A DNA stretch of 64,000 bases. It comes from Erigeron canadensis. Its lineage: Eukaryota > Streptophyta > Magnoliopsida > Asterales > Asteraceae. Every line of letters begins with the position of its first letter. Positions within the stretch are counted from its first letter, which is position 1. The notes beneath the pieces are model-generated. The model was not told where the DNA came from, searched no databases, and saw nothing but the letters and a program-made list of their open reading frames with translations. Location of the stretch: contig NC_057765.1 of assembly GCF_010389155.1 (NCBI RefSeq), positions 620,001 through 684,000 on the forward strand. The letters are read 5' to 3'. Below, piece by piece: positions 1 to 10,963 of this stretch. The translations under genes and the position numbers were made by a program.

Positions 1-400
1 TTCATGAACCGTCGTTCGTAAACAATAGTTTGTTTATGTTCGTGAACATTTGTTCGTTTACATATATATATACATATATATACATATATATATATACACA
101 TAATCAACTATACTATAAAAAATAGTTTAAATATAAATATTTTTTAGATAATATATATATTATTAATACCTAATTTTTTAAGAAAAAGTTTAAATAAAAA
201 TGCTTAATTTATAAATATTCTGTTCGTTCATTAGTTTTCGTTCGTTTGTGTTCCTGAACATTCGTTCATGAACACAAACGAACGAACACGAACAAGTCAT
301 TATGTTCGTTTATCTATTCATGAACCGTTCGTTAAATTAAACGAACGATCATGAACAAGGTCTTGTTCGTATTCGTCTGGTTTGTTTACCGCTCTAATTA
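1..400. repeat. Palindrome-rich TTCGTTCG/GAACGAAC repeat, cut by window edge
   Basis: The segment is dominated by GTTCGTTCG, GTTCATGAAC and their complements on both strands, separated by a (TA)n-rich stretch at about 61-180. The arms (about 1-60 and 225-400) can fold back on each other, as in a foldback or MITE-like element. The left boundary lies outside the window, so neither the full length nor a target duplication can be seen. No coding content. Positions 401-775 beyond it show no gene or recognisable repeat. Confidence 0.55.
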
Positions 401-788
401 TGGACGATACTTTTGAATATAATACACTTAAGTTGATGTAGAAACATACCCACCTTAGGTATTAGTTTGTCTACTGTTGGTGGCTGATTAAAATAATTAA
501 AGCAGATTACTTGCCATAACAAGCAATTAGCATAATGTTTTTTTATACCTAATAAAGGATATATTGATTGTTTTTGTCTAACTTGTAAGGTAGAGGGCAT
601 TTGCTATCTATTTTTAAATTAACTTAGTGTATTGTAATAATAGTTATGTAAATCAACTAAACTTTAAGAAACCTAAAGCTTCTTAAAGAATATTGATTAG
701 TGAATGTTCTTTAAAACATAAGTTAAAGGACTTTTAGTTTTTTTTTTCTTAATAAGAAAGTAGAACAATGTAAGAAGCCTTCGAGGTT

Positions 789-1018
789 GTCATTGAGGTG
801 TTAGCCCAATGATCAGAGGTTTTTTACAATATGGTTTCTTCCTATGGGTATCAGGTTCGAATCTTGCTACATGCAAATGTGGTGAGAGGTCTAATTAGCA
901 ACACTATACCCATCTAACACATGGGGAGAAAACTCTATAGCGCGTTGTCAGGAGTCGAACGCCATGGGCCTATCTACGTGGGGTGTTAGCCATTTATCTG
1001 TTATTGCCTTTGAAAAAA
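789..1018 (+). mobile_element. tRNA-derived SINE, family A, copy 1
   Basis: About 230 bp flanked by a perfect 13-bp direct repeat AGCCTTCGAGGTT (776-788 and 1019-1031). Near the 5' end is an A-box-like TTAGCCCAATGATCAGAGG, followed about 40 bp on by a B-box-like GGTTCGAATCTTG, the layout of a tRNA-derived pol III promoter. The 3' part ends GTTAGCCATTTATCTGTT followed by a short A-rich tail directly before the second direct repeat. A related copy lies at 12,230-12,468. The perfect target duplication points to a fairly recent insertion. Confidence 0.85.
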
Positions 1019-1031
1019 AGCCTTCGAGGTT

Positions 1032-2866
1032 AAACTTATTTATCATAGCGCAAGAAGAAAACTTAATATAAAAGAAACAGAGAGATTTTTCTTTTTTTTT
1101 TTTTTGTAATTTAGAGAAGGGAAAACTTTGTGTTAGACTAACATAAACACGGATAAGTTGAGATATTCTCACAACTTTTTTCGAATTCTTTTTCTCAACC
1201 ATCCTTAAAAGTCACAAAAGTTGGCCTTTTTTCTGAGTACATGTATGTAGGCATAATCAATTCCATAAATCACACTGCAAATTTGAACTCGTCGTAGTAG
1301 AAGAAAGGGTCCACAATGTTAGGATTTTATTAACCAAATAACATAAATGGGTCGTCAAGTAACCCGATTTGAATGACAAAAATAATTTTATATTTAATAA
1401 ATAACCATTTAAACAAAGTGCGTAGCGAAAGCACGTTAATAAATTATTAAAACTATTATTTAATATCCCTTGCCAAGATACACATGCATGTTATATAAGT
1501 AACTTAAATAAATACAAACTAACCTCATTGCGATAGTGAAGATTACTCATTGAGATAGAAGATTCCGAAAACAAGACTCCAAGTGTAGAAATCCTCCAAG
1601 AGTGCCTACACGAATAATGTCTCAACCACGAATCCGCTAGACACCTTTAAGCTTACGACCGCAACCAACTGAAACCCCTAGAAATACCCCTAAATCCGAA
1701 TTCGACTTCTTCTACTAAAGAAAAGTGTCGAATTCGAACCTAGTAGGGTTCTTGAAAAATTGAAACTAACCCTCACCAAAATACAAAGAAACTTTTGTTG
1801 AAACTAATTTAAGGTTTAACTAAAATCCCAAATGATTAAACGTAAAACAATTTTGAGGTTTTGCTTCTTTTGGGATATGGAATTCGAACTACACAAAAGG
1901 GAGAAAAGAATTTACATTTTATGTGTGTTTAGGGTTATGAGAATTGAATGAATTAACTTAGTGATTTGAGGGGTTTGTACAGGGATAGAGTCTTATCTAG
2001 ATTAAGAAACTAAAAACTCTAAATCCCCCCGGCAAGTTTTCGTCCACCGCTTCTTGCGAAGATCCTAGAACCGCCCTTGAGGCCTTGGTGTGACGGATTG
2101 GGCTTTTCTTATTCTGCAAACTGCCCAATTGGATATCACTGTGGTGTCTCGAATGCTAACTGTTAACTACTAATAACTAACTCGTTGTTTAAAATAAAAA
2201 AATAAAATAAATAAAATAAATTAATTTAACTAACTTTAATAATTACAAATCATTTATCTAATCCATTAAGCTAACTTTAATGTATATACTCCATTAATAA
2301 TGGTTGTCTGTATATTTATTTATCCAAATAAGCTTACTTTAATTGATAAATAAATAATTTAATTAACTGACTTAATTAAATGCGTAAATAATCAAATATT
2401 ATTCCGTAGCTTTATGCTTAAACATTATAGATGTTTTATTGTGTATGACTCTACGGATTCAAAGATCAAAAGGCATATAGTTAGTCAGGTTTATGAAAAT
2501 TCACACAATTTCAACACATACCACGCGTGAAGCGATCACATTCTAGTTGTATTTATCTATAGATATTTGAAGATGAAATGTCTTGTAAGTTGTAATTACA
2601 TTATAACCCAGTAATTGTGATTGGTAATTATAATTATAGTTGTACTTATATTTGGAATGGACATGCCTATTGTAAGTTATTTTATTTAGGGAAAGCTTGA
2701 TTTACAATACATTTTAATTTCATAATCAAAAGAGTAACGAAGAATCGTTCTGATTGATCAACCTAATCATTCTTCTAATTATAAGATCAAGTCATATGAT
2801 AAATTAAAGACATGATGAAAAGATATAATAAGTGGATTACATAAGTTTTATGATAACTCAACTTAG
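1032..2866. other. Gene-free AT-rich stretch with degraded repeats
   Basis: No gene is supported. At 1318-2160 the text resembles decayed LTR-type sequence, but I cannot find paired ends. Positions 2131-2196 match the reverse complement of 16,680-16,747 at roughly 85 percent by eye, sharing the core CACTGTGGTGTCTCGAATGC, which marks a dispersed repeat family. The remainder (about 2190-2400) is AT-rich filler. Confidence 0.5.
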
Positions 2867-3050
2867 GTGGGTTAGCCAGAGGTATCTTCTAAATTCACTA
2901 TGTGGGCCCTGGAGGTGAGTTTTTTCCAAGGTCTCGAGTTTTAATTTTGAGTTTCTCATCTAAAAGTATTTTCCATTAGGAGGGGATTGAAGGTCCAGCA
3001 AATTGCTGGTTAAAATTGTCTCTACCACGTCTGAATCGAAACTAACTTTA
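2867..3050 (+). mobile_element. SINE-like element, family B, copy 1
   Basis: The segment opens with GTTAGCCAGAGGTATC (A-box-like) and carries GGTCTCGAGTTTTAA about 45 bp later (B-box-like), then GAGTTTCTCATC and an A-rich end. The reverse complement of 41,981-42,149 shows the same order of motifs, so this is a dispersed family. No clean target duplication was found, so the boundaries are approximate. Confidence 0.5.
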
Positions 3051-3350
3051 AAGAAAAAAAACAATATTAAAAATATATATATATATTATGCTAAAATTTT
3101 TGGAGAAACTATCATTTTCCTAATCAAAAAATTAGGCATTAATCATGTCGATAGATAATTAAATAATAATATCTTGAACAATTAGTGTGTGCACACACTC
3201 CACAGTGCATACAGAAATTATAAATTGCTTGGTCTTTGCTGGTACCCTCCCTTAAATCTCTCACCACCATATTCTCTCCATAACTAAATCTCCTTCCTCC
3301 CTATAATGTAAGTGAATTAAGCTCAATTTCACTATCATTTTTAGAACCCC

Positions 3351-3487
3351 ACAAAAGATATCCATTTTTCTTGAACACCCACAAATAAAATTCATTTATC
3401 TTGAAAAGCCACAAAAGAAATCAAGTTTTCTTGAAAGCCCACAAAAGAGATCAATTTTTCTTGAAAGCCCACAAATTTTTATTGCAG
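3351..3487 (+). repeat. 30-bp tandem repeat in the PAO5 leader
   Basis: Four full units start at 3351, 3381, 3411 and 3441, with a partial fifth at 3471. Each has the pattern ACAAAAGA-A-TC--TTTTTCTTGAA--CCC. The array ends 16 bp before the first ATG of the polyamine oxidase gene, so it probably lies in its 5' untranslated leader. The unit length is a multiple of three and no ATG occurs inside it, so it neither starts an upstream reading frame nor shifts one. The upstream stretch 3051-3350 should hold the promoter, but I see no distinctive element in it. Confidence 0.8.
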
Positions 3488-3503
3488 AAAGTTGAAATCT
3501 TGA

Positions 3504-5108
3504 ATGCAAAAGATGGGGGTAAAGAAAGCAAGAATAGTGATAATAGGGGCAGGAATGGCAGGCTTAACAGCTGCAAACAAGCTATACAAATCAAGTGGTT
3601 CAAAAGAAGCATTTGAGATTTGTGTAATTGAAGGTGGGAATAGAATTGGAGGTAGGATTAAGACTTCAGAGTTTGGTGGTGATAGAATTGAAATGGGGGC
3701 TACTTGGATCCATGGAATTGGTGGTAGCCCAGTTCATAAAATAGCTCAAGAAATCAATTCTTTGGAATCAGATAAACCATGGGAATGTATGGATGGTTTT
3801 CTTGATGACCACCCTCTTACCATAACTGAAAATGGGTATGTCTTAAATCCATCTTTAGTTGTTGATCCTATTTCTAGTCTTTTCAAGAATCTTATGGATT
3901 TTGCTCAAGGTAAAAGGAAATCCAATATGTCTTATTCAAATAATGGGAATGGGAATTTAAATGATAATATGAGTGTTGGATCTTTTCTTAGAAAAGGTCT
4001 TGAAGCTTATTGGGAAATGGAATCAAGAAATGGGAATGAAAATGGGAATAAGAAGTTGTTAGAAGAAGCGGTTTTCGCAATGCAAGAGAATACTCAAAGG
4101 ACTTATACAGCTGCTAATGATTTAATGAATCTTGATTATAATGCAGAGAGTGAGTATATCATGTGTCCTGGTGAAGAAATCACTATTGCAAAAGGATACT
4201 CAAGCATTATAGAATCATTAGCATCTGTTTTACCATCTGGGGTAATTCAATTAGGCAAAAAAGTTTGTAAAGTTGAGTGGCAGCAGCCTGTTAATGAAAT
4301 GGGTGGAATTTTAGAAAATGGTCATAATGATGATACAAGACCAGTAACAATACACTTTCTTGATGGCACAAGTTTATCAGCTGACCATGTTATTGTCACA
4401 GTTTCATTAGGTGTACTAAAAGCAGGAATTAACGATTCCAATGAGTCTGGTATGCTTAAGTTTAGTCCTCCTCTCCCTGATTACAAGATTGATGCCATTT
4501 CAAGACTTGGGTATGGTGTTGTCAACAAGCTATTCCTGCAATTAAGTCCTGAATATTCATATTTTGACCAATTCCCATTTCTACAACTGGTGTTTCATCA
4601 AAGTGACTCTGAAGCTAAGAATCCGAAAATCCCATGGTGGATAAGAAGGACAGCTTCAGTGTCACCAATCTATAAGAAATCAAGAGTGTTACTGTCTTGG
4701 TTTGCAGGTGAAGAAGCACTTGAGCTAGAAACACTTCCAGATGAAGTGATTCTTGATGAAGTGACCACAACGTTGTCCACGTTTTTGTCGAGCTCATCCG
4801 AAGAAGAACATAAGGGGAATGTGGCCAAGAAGTCATCAAAACTGAAACTTGCAAAGGTTTTAAAGAGTCAATGGGGAAATGATCCACTCTTTTTGGGTTC
4901 ATATAGTTATGTTGCAGTTGGATCAAGTACAAGTGACATAGACACATTGGCTGAGCCATTGACCAAAAGTGGTTCACACCCACTTCAAATCCTATTTGCA
5001 GGGGAAGCAACACATAGGACTCATTATTCTACAACTCATGGTGCATATTTTAGTGGAATTAGAGAAGCCAATAGGCTACTTGAACACTATCATTGTTTGA
5101 ATAATTAG
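3504..5108 (+). CDS. PAO5: Polyamine oxidase, PAO5-type, intronless
   Basis: A 534-residue FAD-dependent amine oxidase. The N-terminal Rossmann motif GAGMAG (residues 15-20) binds the ADP part of FAD. IGGRI (48-52) and GATWIHG (65-71) are conserved amine-oxidase motifs, and the C-terminal block beginning AGEATHRTHYSTTHG (from residue 499) closes over the flavin. Length and lack of introns match the plant PAO5 clade, whose Arabidopsis member back-converts thermospermine and spermine, acts outside peroxisomes and affects xylem development. No signal peptide and no C-terminal peroxisomal tripeptide (ends LNN) are visible, so a cytosolic location is inferred. Two in-frame ATGs (3504 and 3513) are possible; the second gives MGVKK, closer to the family start. 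The frame is open throughout. Confidence 0.93.
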   Translation: MQKMGVKKARIVIIGAGMAGLTAANKLYKSSGSKEAFEICVIEGGNRIGGRIKTSEFGGDRIEMGATWIHGIGGSPVHKIAQEINSLESDKPWECMDGFLDDHPLTITENGYVLNPSLVVDPISSLFKNLMDFAQGKRKSNMSYSNNGNGNLNDNMSVGSFLRKGLEAYWEMESRNGNENGNKKLLEEAVFAMQENTQRTYTAANDLMNLDYNAESEYIMCPGEEITIAKGYSSIIESLASVLPSGVIQLGKKVCKVEWQQPVNEMGGILENGHNDDTRPVTIHFLDGTSLSADHVIVTVSLGVLKAGINDSNESGMLKFSPPLPDYKIDAISRLGYGVVNKLFLQLSPEYSYFDQFPFLQLVFHQSDSEAKNPKIPWWIRRTASVSPIYKKSRVLLSWFAGEEALELETLPDEVILDEVTTTLSTFLSSSSEEEHKGNVAKKSSKLKLAKVLKSQWGNDPLFLGSYSYVAVGSSTSDIDTLAEPLTKSGSHPLQILFAGEATHRTHYSTTHGAYFSGIREANRLLEHYHCLNN

Positions 5109-6260
5109 TAGATTGATTAATACTATATGAATGTGGGTTATTATTTTCTTATTTTTGTAATTAACCTTTTCTCTAGTGACTATCATTTTCAATGTTGGGA
5201 AATGAAAAAGAGAGATGGAGACATTTGCAAGATATATGGCGAGTGAAATGAATTACCATAAAGAAGCTTCTTTTTAGTTTTCTATTGTTCTTGTTTGATC
5301 TCTTTTGATTCCTTATAGTGCTTTTGTATGTAATATGTATATATATTCATCTTTAATCAAACAACTTTTTGATTCTTCCAAATGGCAAATCCTACTCTAA
5401 TTATAGAAATATTTCCATAATCATTCCTACATGACACACCTCTCTTTCTTTATCCATAGATATCTAAAAAGAGAGATCCACTACGTGACCAACCAGACTG
5501 TACTTAAGAGTTAAGATTTCGCCGGCTAAAAAGGGATAGCTTATAGCTTATCTTTGTCATTTCAATGATCACATTCATTTAAATAAAGATTCGAACCTAA
5601 CTTACTTTATACAAATCCTTCTTTTCATACAACAAAGAATTGTTACGTGTAAAGTAGTTGTATTTAGTGAAAGAAAAGTGTAACTTGCTTTGTCCTTAAG
5701 AATTTGAGCTATATATGTATGTAGAACAAAAAAGGGGTTGGCTTATCGTTATCATTTTGAATGTGTATGAATTTAAGTGGTAGTGAACTTTTGATCTCAA
5801 CAAACATGATCCGACGAAACCGGTCCTTTATTGTTTGTATTTTTATGTGTCTTCGTGTTCTTTTTTGTCCTAGATTGTTTTTTGTTCTTTTTAGCGTGTA
5901 TTTTCACTAAACAAGAAAAATACCATCATTTGTATTTTTGTAAGAAAACAAGAAGATTGGAATCATTTACTCATTTGGCTCACTCAATTTTATCTTTCTA
6001 TATATTTATTTGCTTATTTTTAACACAGAAAACATATACAAATTTACTTCAAAAGCCAAGTAATTAGTTTGTTGATGCAGATTTGAGAATTGTTTAATGT
6101 ATAAAGACTTTGTAATCTTCAAATTTCCCACTTGTATATAAATAATCGTATATAGTTCGGCCCTAAGGTAGTCTTTGTACTTCCATCGATTTACATTACT
6201 TGTACATCAACATGCGTCGAGTTTTCATGCCAAAATAAAAATGTTTTGACCATCACCAAG
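5109..6260. other. 3' flank of PAO5 and gene-free sequence
   Basis: The 3' untranslated region of the PAO5 gene probably ends within the first ~250 bp, where TTTTGTAATTAA and AATATGTATATATAT tracts could act in 3' end formation. The rest is AT-rich and shows no gene, tRNA or recognisable mobile element. Short open frames here are low-complexity. Confidence 0.5.
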
Positions 6261-6400
6261 CATCCGTTTCACAGCAGAGTATGGCAATATACCAAAGACC
6301 CTCCTCTAGGTGTTACCAGAGATCGAACCTTCACCTATTTAAGATGTGAAATTAAATCTGATTACCCAATTAGCTGAGCAAGTATCGATCATTGTTTTCT
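6261..6400 (-). mobile_element. Possible tRNA-derived SINE fragment
   Basis: On the minus strand an A-box-like GCTCAGCTAATTGGGTAA (6361-6380) is followed by a B-box-like AGGTTCGATCTCTG (about 6317-6330). That order and spacing suit a tRNA-derived pol III unit. There is no target duplication or second copy in the window. It cannot be a functional tRNA because the arms do not pair. Positions 6401-7925 show no gene or repeat that I recognise. Confidence 0.35.
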
Positions 6401-8025
6401 TGTAAAATCATGTATTCTTAACTCTCTATTTTTAAACTGAAAACGATAAATACTCCTAAAGATTAGCTTAAAAATCTTCTTAGAACTATAAAAAGGTGAC
6501 GTGTATTATCTACTAATTCTCTTCCTTAATCTTGCCATCTGATTTTTACACAAGTCATCATCTAATAATTATGGGTATTTTTAGGCTATTGGTTAATGAG
6601 GGGGATTAATCATTTCCCTTTCCAAACCGTTCTTGCATTCTTCATATATTGCACACAGCTTTCCATTTGTATACGAATTTTTCTTTTTTATCAGGCAAGA
6701 AAAGATTGAATACTCGTATGATTATTTCTAATCATTTCCTCTTTATATTCTTCAATAATGAACATGTATCTTTTTCTCTTGGTGAGACTACTTTTATAAG
6801 AAATTAAACATGGAAAATCACTTTTTATCATTACCTTTAACCGACAAAAACCGTAACTACAATCTCTTCGAGTCATCTCATATGAATGATTCATTGCAAG
6901 ATGCCATTCCTATGAGGTAAAGAAACGAAGGCCCACAATATATAGTACAATGTTCCCAGCATGAACTCAGCACCAGATGTTGATTACCAATCGAATGGAT
7001 GGACTCTGATTTGACAAAATGTCCTTAATAATAAAGACAAACAGAGAGATGTTTTAAACCATTCGATCTACTACCAGTGTGGAACCCACAAGGCCCCATT
7101 CTATGCAACATGCCACGGACACAACAATATGCAACAGCCCGGGTCCTTCCGATTTGGGCACACTACTCTACATGTATACTCGTATATCTTTACGGAATCG
7201 AAATCAATTTTGTTCCCCCCAAATATACCCTTACACAAACTACCCCACAACAAGTTGCAATTAATTGCATGTCCAAAAAAATAAAAGAAAATAATACCAT
7301 GGATTTAGTATTTCGTCTCGTTTCAAACTAAACATTCACTATCATTATTACCTACCCGCAACCACATAATTACACAACCTTACAAGAAAATCTTTGTAAT
7401 TAGAATCAAATTATATTCTAATTAAGAAAGACAATTAGGTTTGAGGTTGTACCAAAACTTGGTTATGTATTATTTAGAAACATAAACATCATTAAACTAT
7501 TACTCGTATATTTATTTATATCCATTATAATGCCTGGATCTTTTTGGTCGACAATCAGTCACTAACAAGACAATAAGAACATCTTAGATACCCATTTATA
7601 AATTGTAGTTTTTTTTTTTAAACGATGTGTTTCTAATCATCTTCCATTCACTATATAAGGGTGAATGACACTCAATTTAGAGAACACCCAATAACATTTT
7701 TCATGAGTTACGCTATACTAGCTAATTAATTATTGTTTGCTGTTTGATTAATACAATTTAAAAGTTCTTTGTAAAGTGTAGAATTTGTTTTATTGCTGGA
7801 TTATAATTATTAAATAATGTTTTTGATTAGATTTAAGTATTTGTACAAACTAGTCAACCTATTGATAGTCAAGGCAACCGGTTGACCAGAACAAAAACAA
7901 GCTATCAAACCAAGTAAACTCAAAAATCAAAAGCATATAGCACATATTTGACATGTCTTGATTGAATTAGGAACGGGAAGCTACTGGCTACTACTGTTTG
8001 TAAGATTTTTTTACATATCTGTAAA

Positions 8026-8144
8026 GGGAATTGATAACAGTACCACTTATTTTGATAAAGCTACCATAATTATGCATTACATATTTATAAAATGTAATAT
8101 CAGTTGTACAGTATAATGTATCAATAAAAATATGTGGTACTCCC
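8026..8144 (+). mobile_element. Small MITE-like element, copy 1
   Basis: A ~119-bp segment begins GGGAATTGATAACAGTACCA and ends with the complement of GGGAGTACCACA, giving short imperfect terminal inverted repeats (GGGA...GTACCA). A similar 123-bp element at 10,841-10,963 has the same ends and related inner TGTAC motifs. No coding capacity. The target duplication is unclear. Confidence 0.45.
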
Positions 8145-8257
8145 ATCTTGAAATATAAATGTTTACTATACAAATGTTGAGCATCAATTTTTCCTTTTAA
8201 TAATAGGTTTTGCTATTCACTGCTTTTTAGGACTATGAATTATTCGTAGTAAGTAAA

Positions 8258-8420
8258 AAACCATCTGGTCAAGTGGCTAACTGTGGTCCTCTTTGAGGAA
8301 ATTGTTGAAGAGGATGTTGATTTGGAGACCCGTGATCGAATCTTAATTCCATGTGGTTCTGCATGAGTTCGCGAGTTTCAACTTCCTGCGTACTGTCAGT
8401 GGTGGATCTAGCAATGAAAA
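8258..8420 (+). mobile_element. Possible tRNA-derived SINE fragment
   Basis: TGGTCAAGTGGCTAA (8266-8280) resembles a tRNA A box and GTGATCGAATCTT (about 8332-8344) a B box. The spacing is longer than in a tRNA, and the acceptor arms do not pair. No second copy or flanking duplication was found. From 8,421 to 9,920 I see no gene, only AT-rich sequence with a (TA)n run near 9,098-9,121. Confidence 0.35.
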
Positions 8421-9929
8421 TCACGTATGTTCAAATTTAGTTTATGCAAAAAAATTTTTTTTCCCATATTCAATAACGGGTCTTTACAAAACATCATATA
8501 TTAAATCAAAATTCCTTCAAAAAACTAGTTCTTTCACAGAGTAATTATTGACAATTAAACAAAAGTCTCAAAAGATTTTTTTTAGTTATACATTGTCATA
8601 ACATTAACTCTATTTCTATTCTGATCACTATCTTAACTACAAACAAATGATATAAGTTTTTATTATTGTACAATATACTTACTATAGTACTAAAACTATA
8701 AAAGTTGTGTGGTATGCTACTAATGAAACATTAGGATTAGAAAAAAAAACCTATGTATCTTTCTAAGTTGTTTTATTATATAACAAACGGATTTGGGAAT
8801 AAAAAATACGTGTATCTAATTATAACTTATTTACTTCAAATGCTTCAAAAGGGCTTACTTTATAATTTATCTAGGTTCAAACTCTTAGATAATATGTGTC
8901 CAATGATAATTTCCTATATGATTGCTAAAATAATTTTCGATCTAACATATATAGATCCGTGGACCTAATTTACTCCTAGTTAACTCCTACAAAGAACCGT
9001 CTTTACGTACTGCCTACATTGGATGTCACTGTTATCATTAATATCTAACACATTTGTTGTTAGAAAAAGAAAAAATTACACGTAATATAAATATAACTAA
9101 TTATATATATATATATATATATTAGTCCCTTGATAATAATTTCCAACCATCATACACAATAATCTTTTGCACTTTATCCATTGCAAAGGCTATGGATAGC
9201 AAATTCCTATTCCTATAATAAATATATATGTTAAAAAATTAAAAGGTTCAAGCGGGCCGCACTCCAGCCTTACAACACCCATGTTCTGTACGCTATGAGG
9301 GGTAACTTGCACACGCAGGATGGGTCACACGACATTCACAATTTCACACGGCCCATATCATAAACTCTTAAGGTTGTATAGATTAAAAATAGAGTATGTT
9401 TTCTTAGATGACTAAACCTACGTTATTTGCTCATTTATGTGATTGATAACTTTCTAGTGCGTGCGGTGAATGTAGCTTATTAGAGACACAAATACTTGAT
9501 ACGAAACGTAGCATCTTTCTTTTGGAACACGGCAGTACGGCACATTTGTTGTTTTTTGTAAGAACATGGCACAATTTTACATGGAAATGTGCATCGGAAA
9601 GATTTATTTTATAAAATCCGAAATATACCATAACATCATATGGTGAGTTGGTTAATGGTGACTTCCGTGTACCGACTGGCGACTGGTAGTGAGATATGGC
9701 GGAGAGTGTGAGGGGTTTAATACATTTAACAGTATTGGGCTTCATTGGTCTTGCACTAATGGGCCATAACGTTGATCCTTCAAGCTATGTTGTTTATACT
9801 ACAGTACTATATTATATGCCAAGTCTAGAAAGCCAATGGCCCAAAACTCATGCTATACTTAACATAGAAAACTAGTATTTCTATCCAGGCGTTGTCCCGG
9901 AAGAAAAACAAAACTCTTGTTTAAAAAAT

Positions 9930-10370
9930 TATTAAGTCAAAAAACAAATTTTCGTGGCAAAAGTTAAGAAAATAAAAGTTTTGGTCAAAAGTAAAAAAAA
10001 AAAAAGATGAAACTTTGGTAACAAAATTTAGAAACCAAAAGTTATGTGGTAAAAAACAAATAAAAGAAAACATACTGAGAGACTTAAAAAAAAACAAACT
10101 TATGTGGAAAAAAGGTATAAAAGTTAAGAAACTTAAACTTGAAATCAAACTTTGTTTGGTGAAAGTTTAAAAAGTAAAAGTTACGTGGCAAAAAATAAAA
10201 GGGGAAATGTAAAAAAAAAAAAAAATTGTGGCGAAAGTTAAAAAAGTAAAATAACTTTTGATGGGAAAAGCTTAGAAATGAAAAGTTATGTGGCAAAAAG
10301 TAACTAAAGCAAAACTTTAATGGAAAAAGTTAAAAAATTTAAACTTGAAAATAAACTCCGTTAAATACCC
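9930..10370. repeat. Purine-rich degenerate repeat tract
   Basis: For about 440 bp the plus strand is strongly A/G-biased and repeats variants of GTGGCAAAAAGTAAAA and AAAGTTAAGAAA at irregular spacing (for example near 9955, 10040, 10180, 10230 and 10290). The open frames on the minus strand here are Phe-rich translations of this tract, not genes. Confidence 0.6.
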
Positions 10371-10516
10371 TTTTATAACTACCGTTAGTTAGCGACGCAA
10401 CACTTAACGTTCGTGAAAGCCGTTAATTATTTTTGTTGTGCAATATCTACTTGTACTTCATGCATGATGGCTTGTACTTTTAGAACACCCCCTCACATAT
10501 CAAGGTTAATTTTTAG

Positions 10517-10549
<33 letters not shown>

Positions 10550-10840
10550 ATATGGATATGTCGAAGAAAGTTAAAACTTAAACCTTGATGATAAAATGTA
10601 ATAATGTTATAAAGAGACTTTCACTACTAAACTAACAAAATATTACGTTAACTCATTTGGGGTGAGACTGCGAGAGGCTACGCCGAAATTAGCCTCATGG
10701 AGTCATGTTTGACTCAAAAATAGTAAAAAGGGGTTGAATCAAGACATGTCAAATGTGTGCCATATGCTTGTAGTCACTTAAACAACATGAGAAAATAAGT
10801 TTATTGAGTTGATACTAAACTAATACAGAGTAATTCATAA

Positions 10841-10963
10841 GGGAAATGATATTCGTACCACCAGTTTTGATTAATGTATCACAATGTACAAATTGTATAA
10901 CTGACTGTACAAGTCAGTAATACAAAGTTGTGGTACATCATTCAAAATAAATGGTACGTTCCC
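10841..10963 (+). mobile_element. Small MITE-like element, copy 2
   Basis: Starts GGGAAATGATATTCGTACCA and ends with the complement of GGGAACGTACCATTTA, matching the ends of the element at 8026-8144. Just upstream, about 10,740-10,772 matches the reverse complement of about 7,933-7,965 in 31 of 33 positions by eye. The two loci therefore share more than this element, in different relative orientation. Positions 10,964-12,219 contain no gene that I can support. Confidence 0.45.

Noticed and set aside
1318..2160. Possible solo LTR starting TGTTAGG
   Set aside because: No matching CA end, no target duplication and no second copy; only 2131-2196 recurs in the window.
3401..3616. Plus-strand open frame overlapping the PAO5 start, considered as a regulatory upstream ORF
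   Set aside because: It has no ATG; it opens with TTG inside the 30-bp repeat and is a by-product of repeat units that are multiples of three.
8398..9031. Possible hAT-type element starting CAGTGGTGGATCTAG and ending TTGGATGTCACTG
   Set aside because: The inverted ends match only over about five bases and no consistent 8-bp target duplication flanks them.
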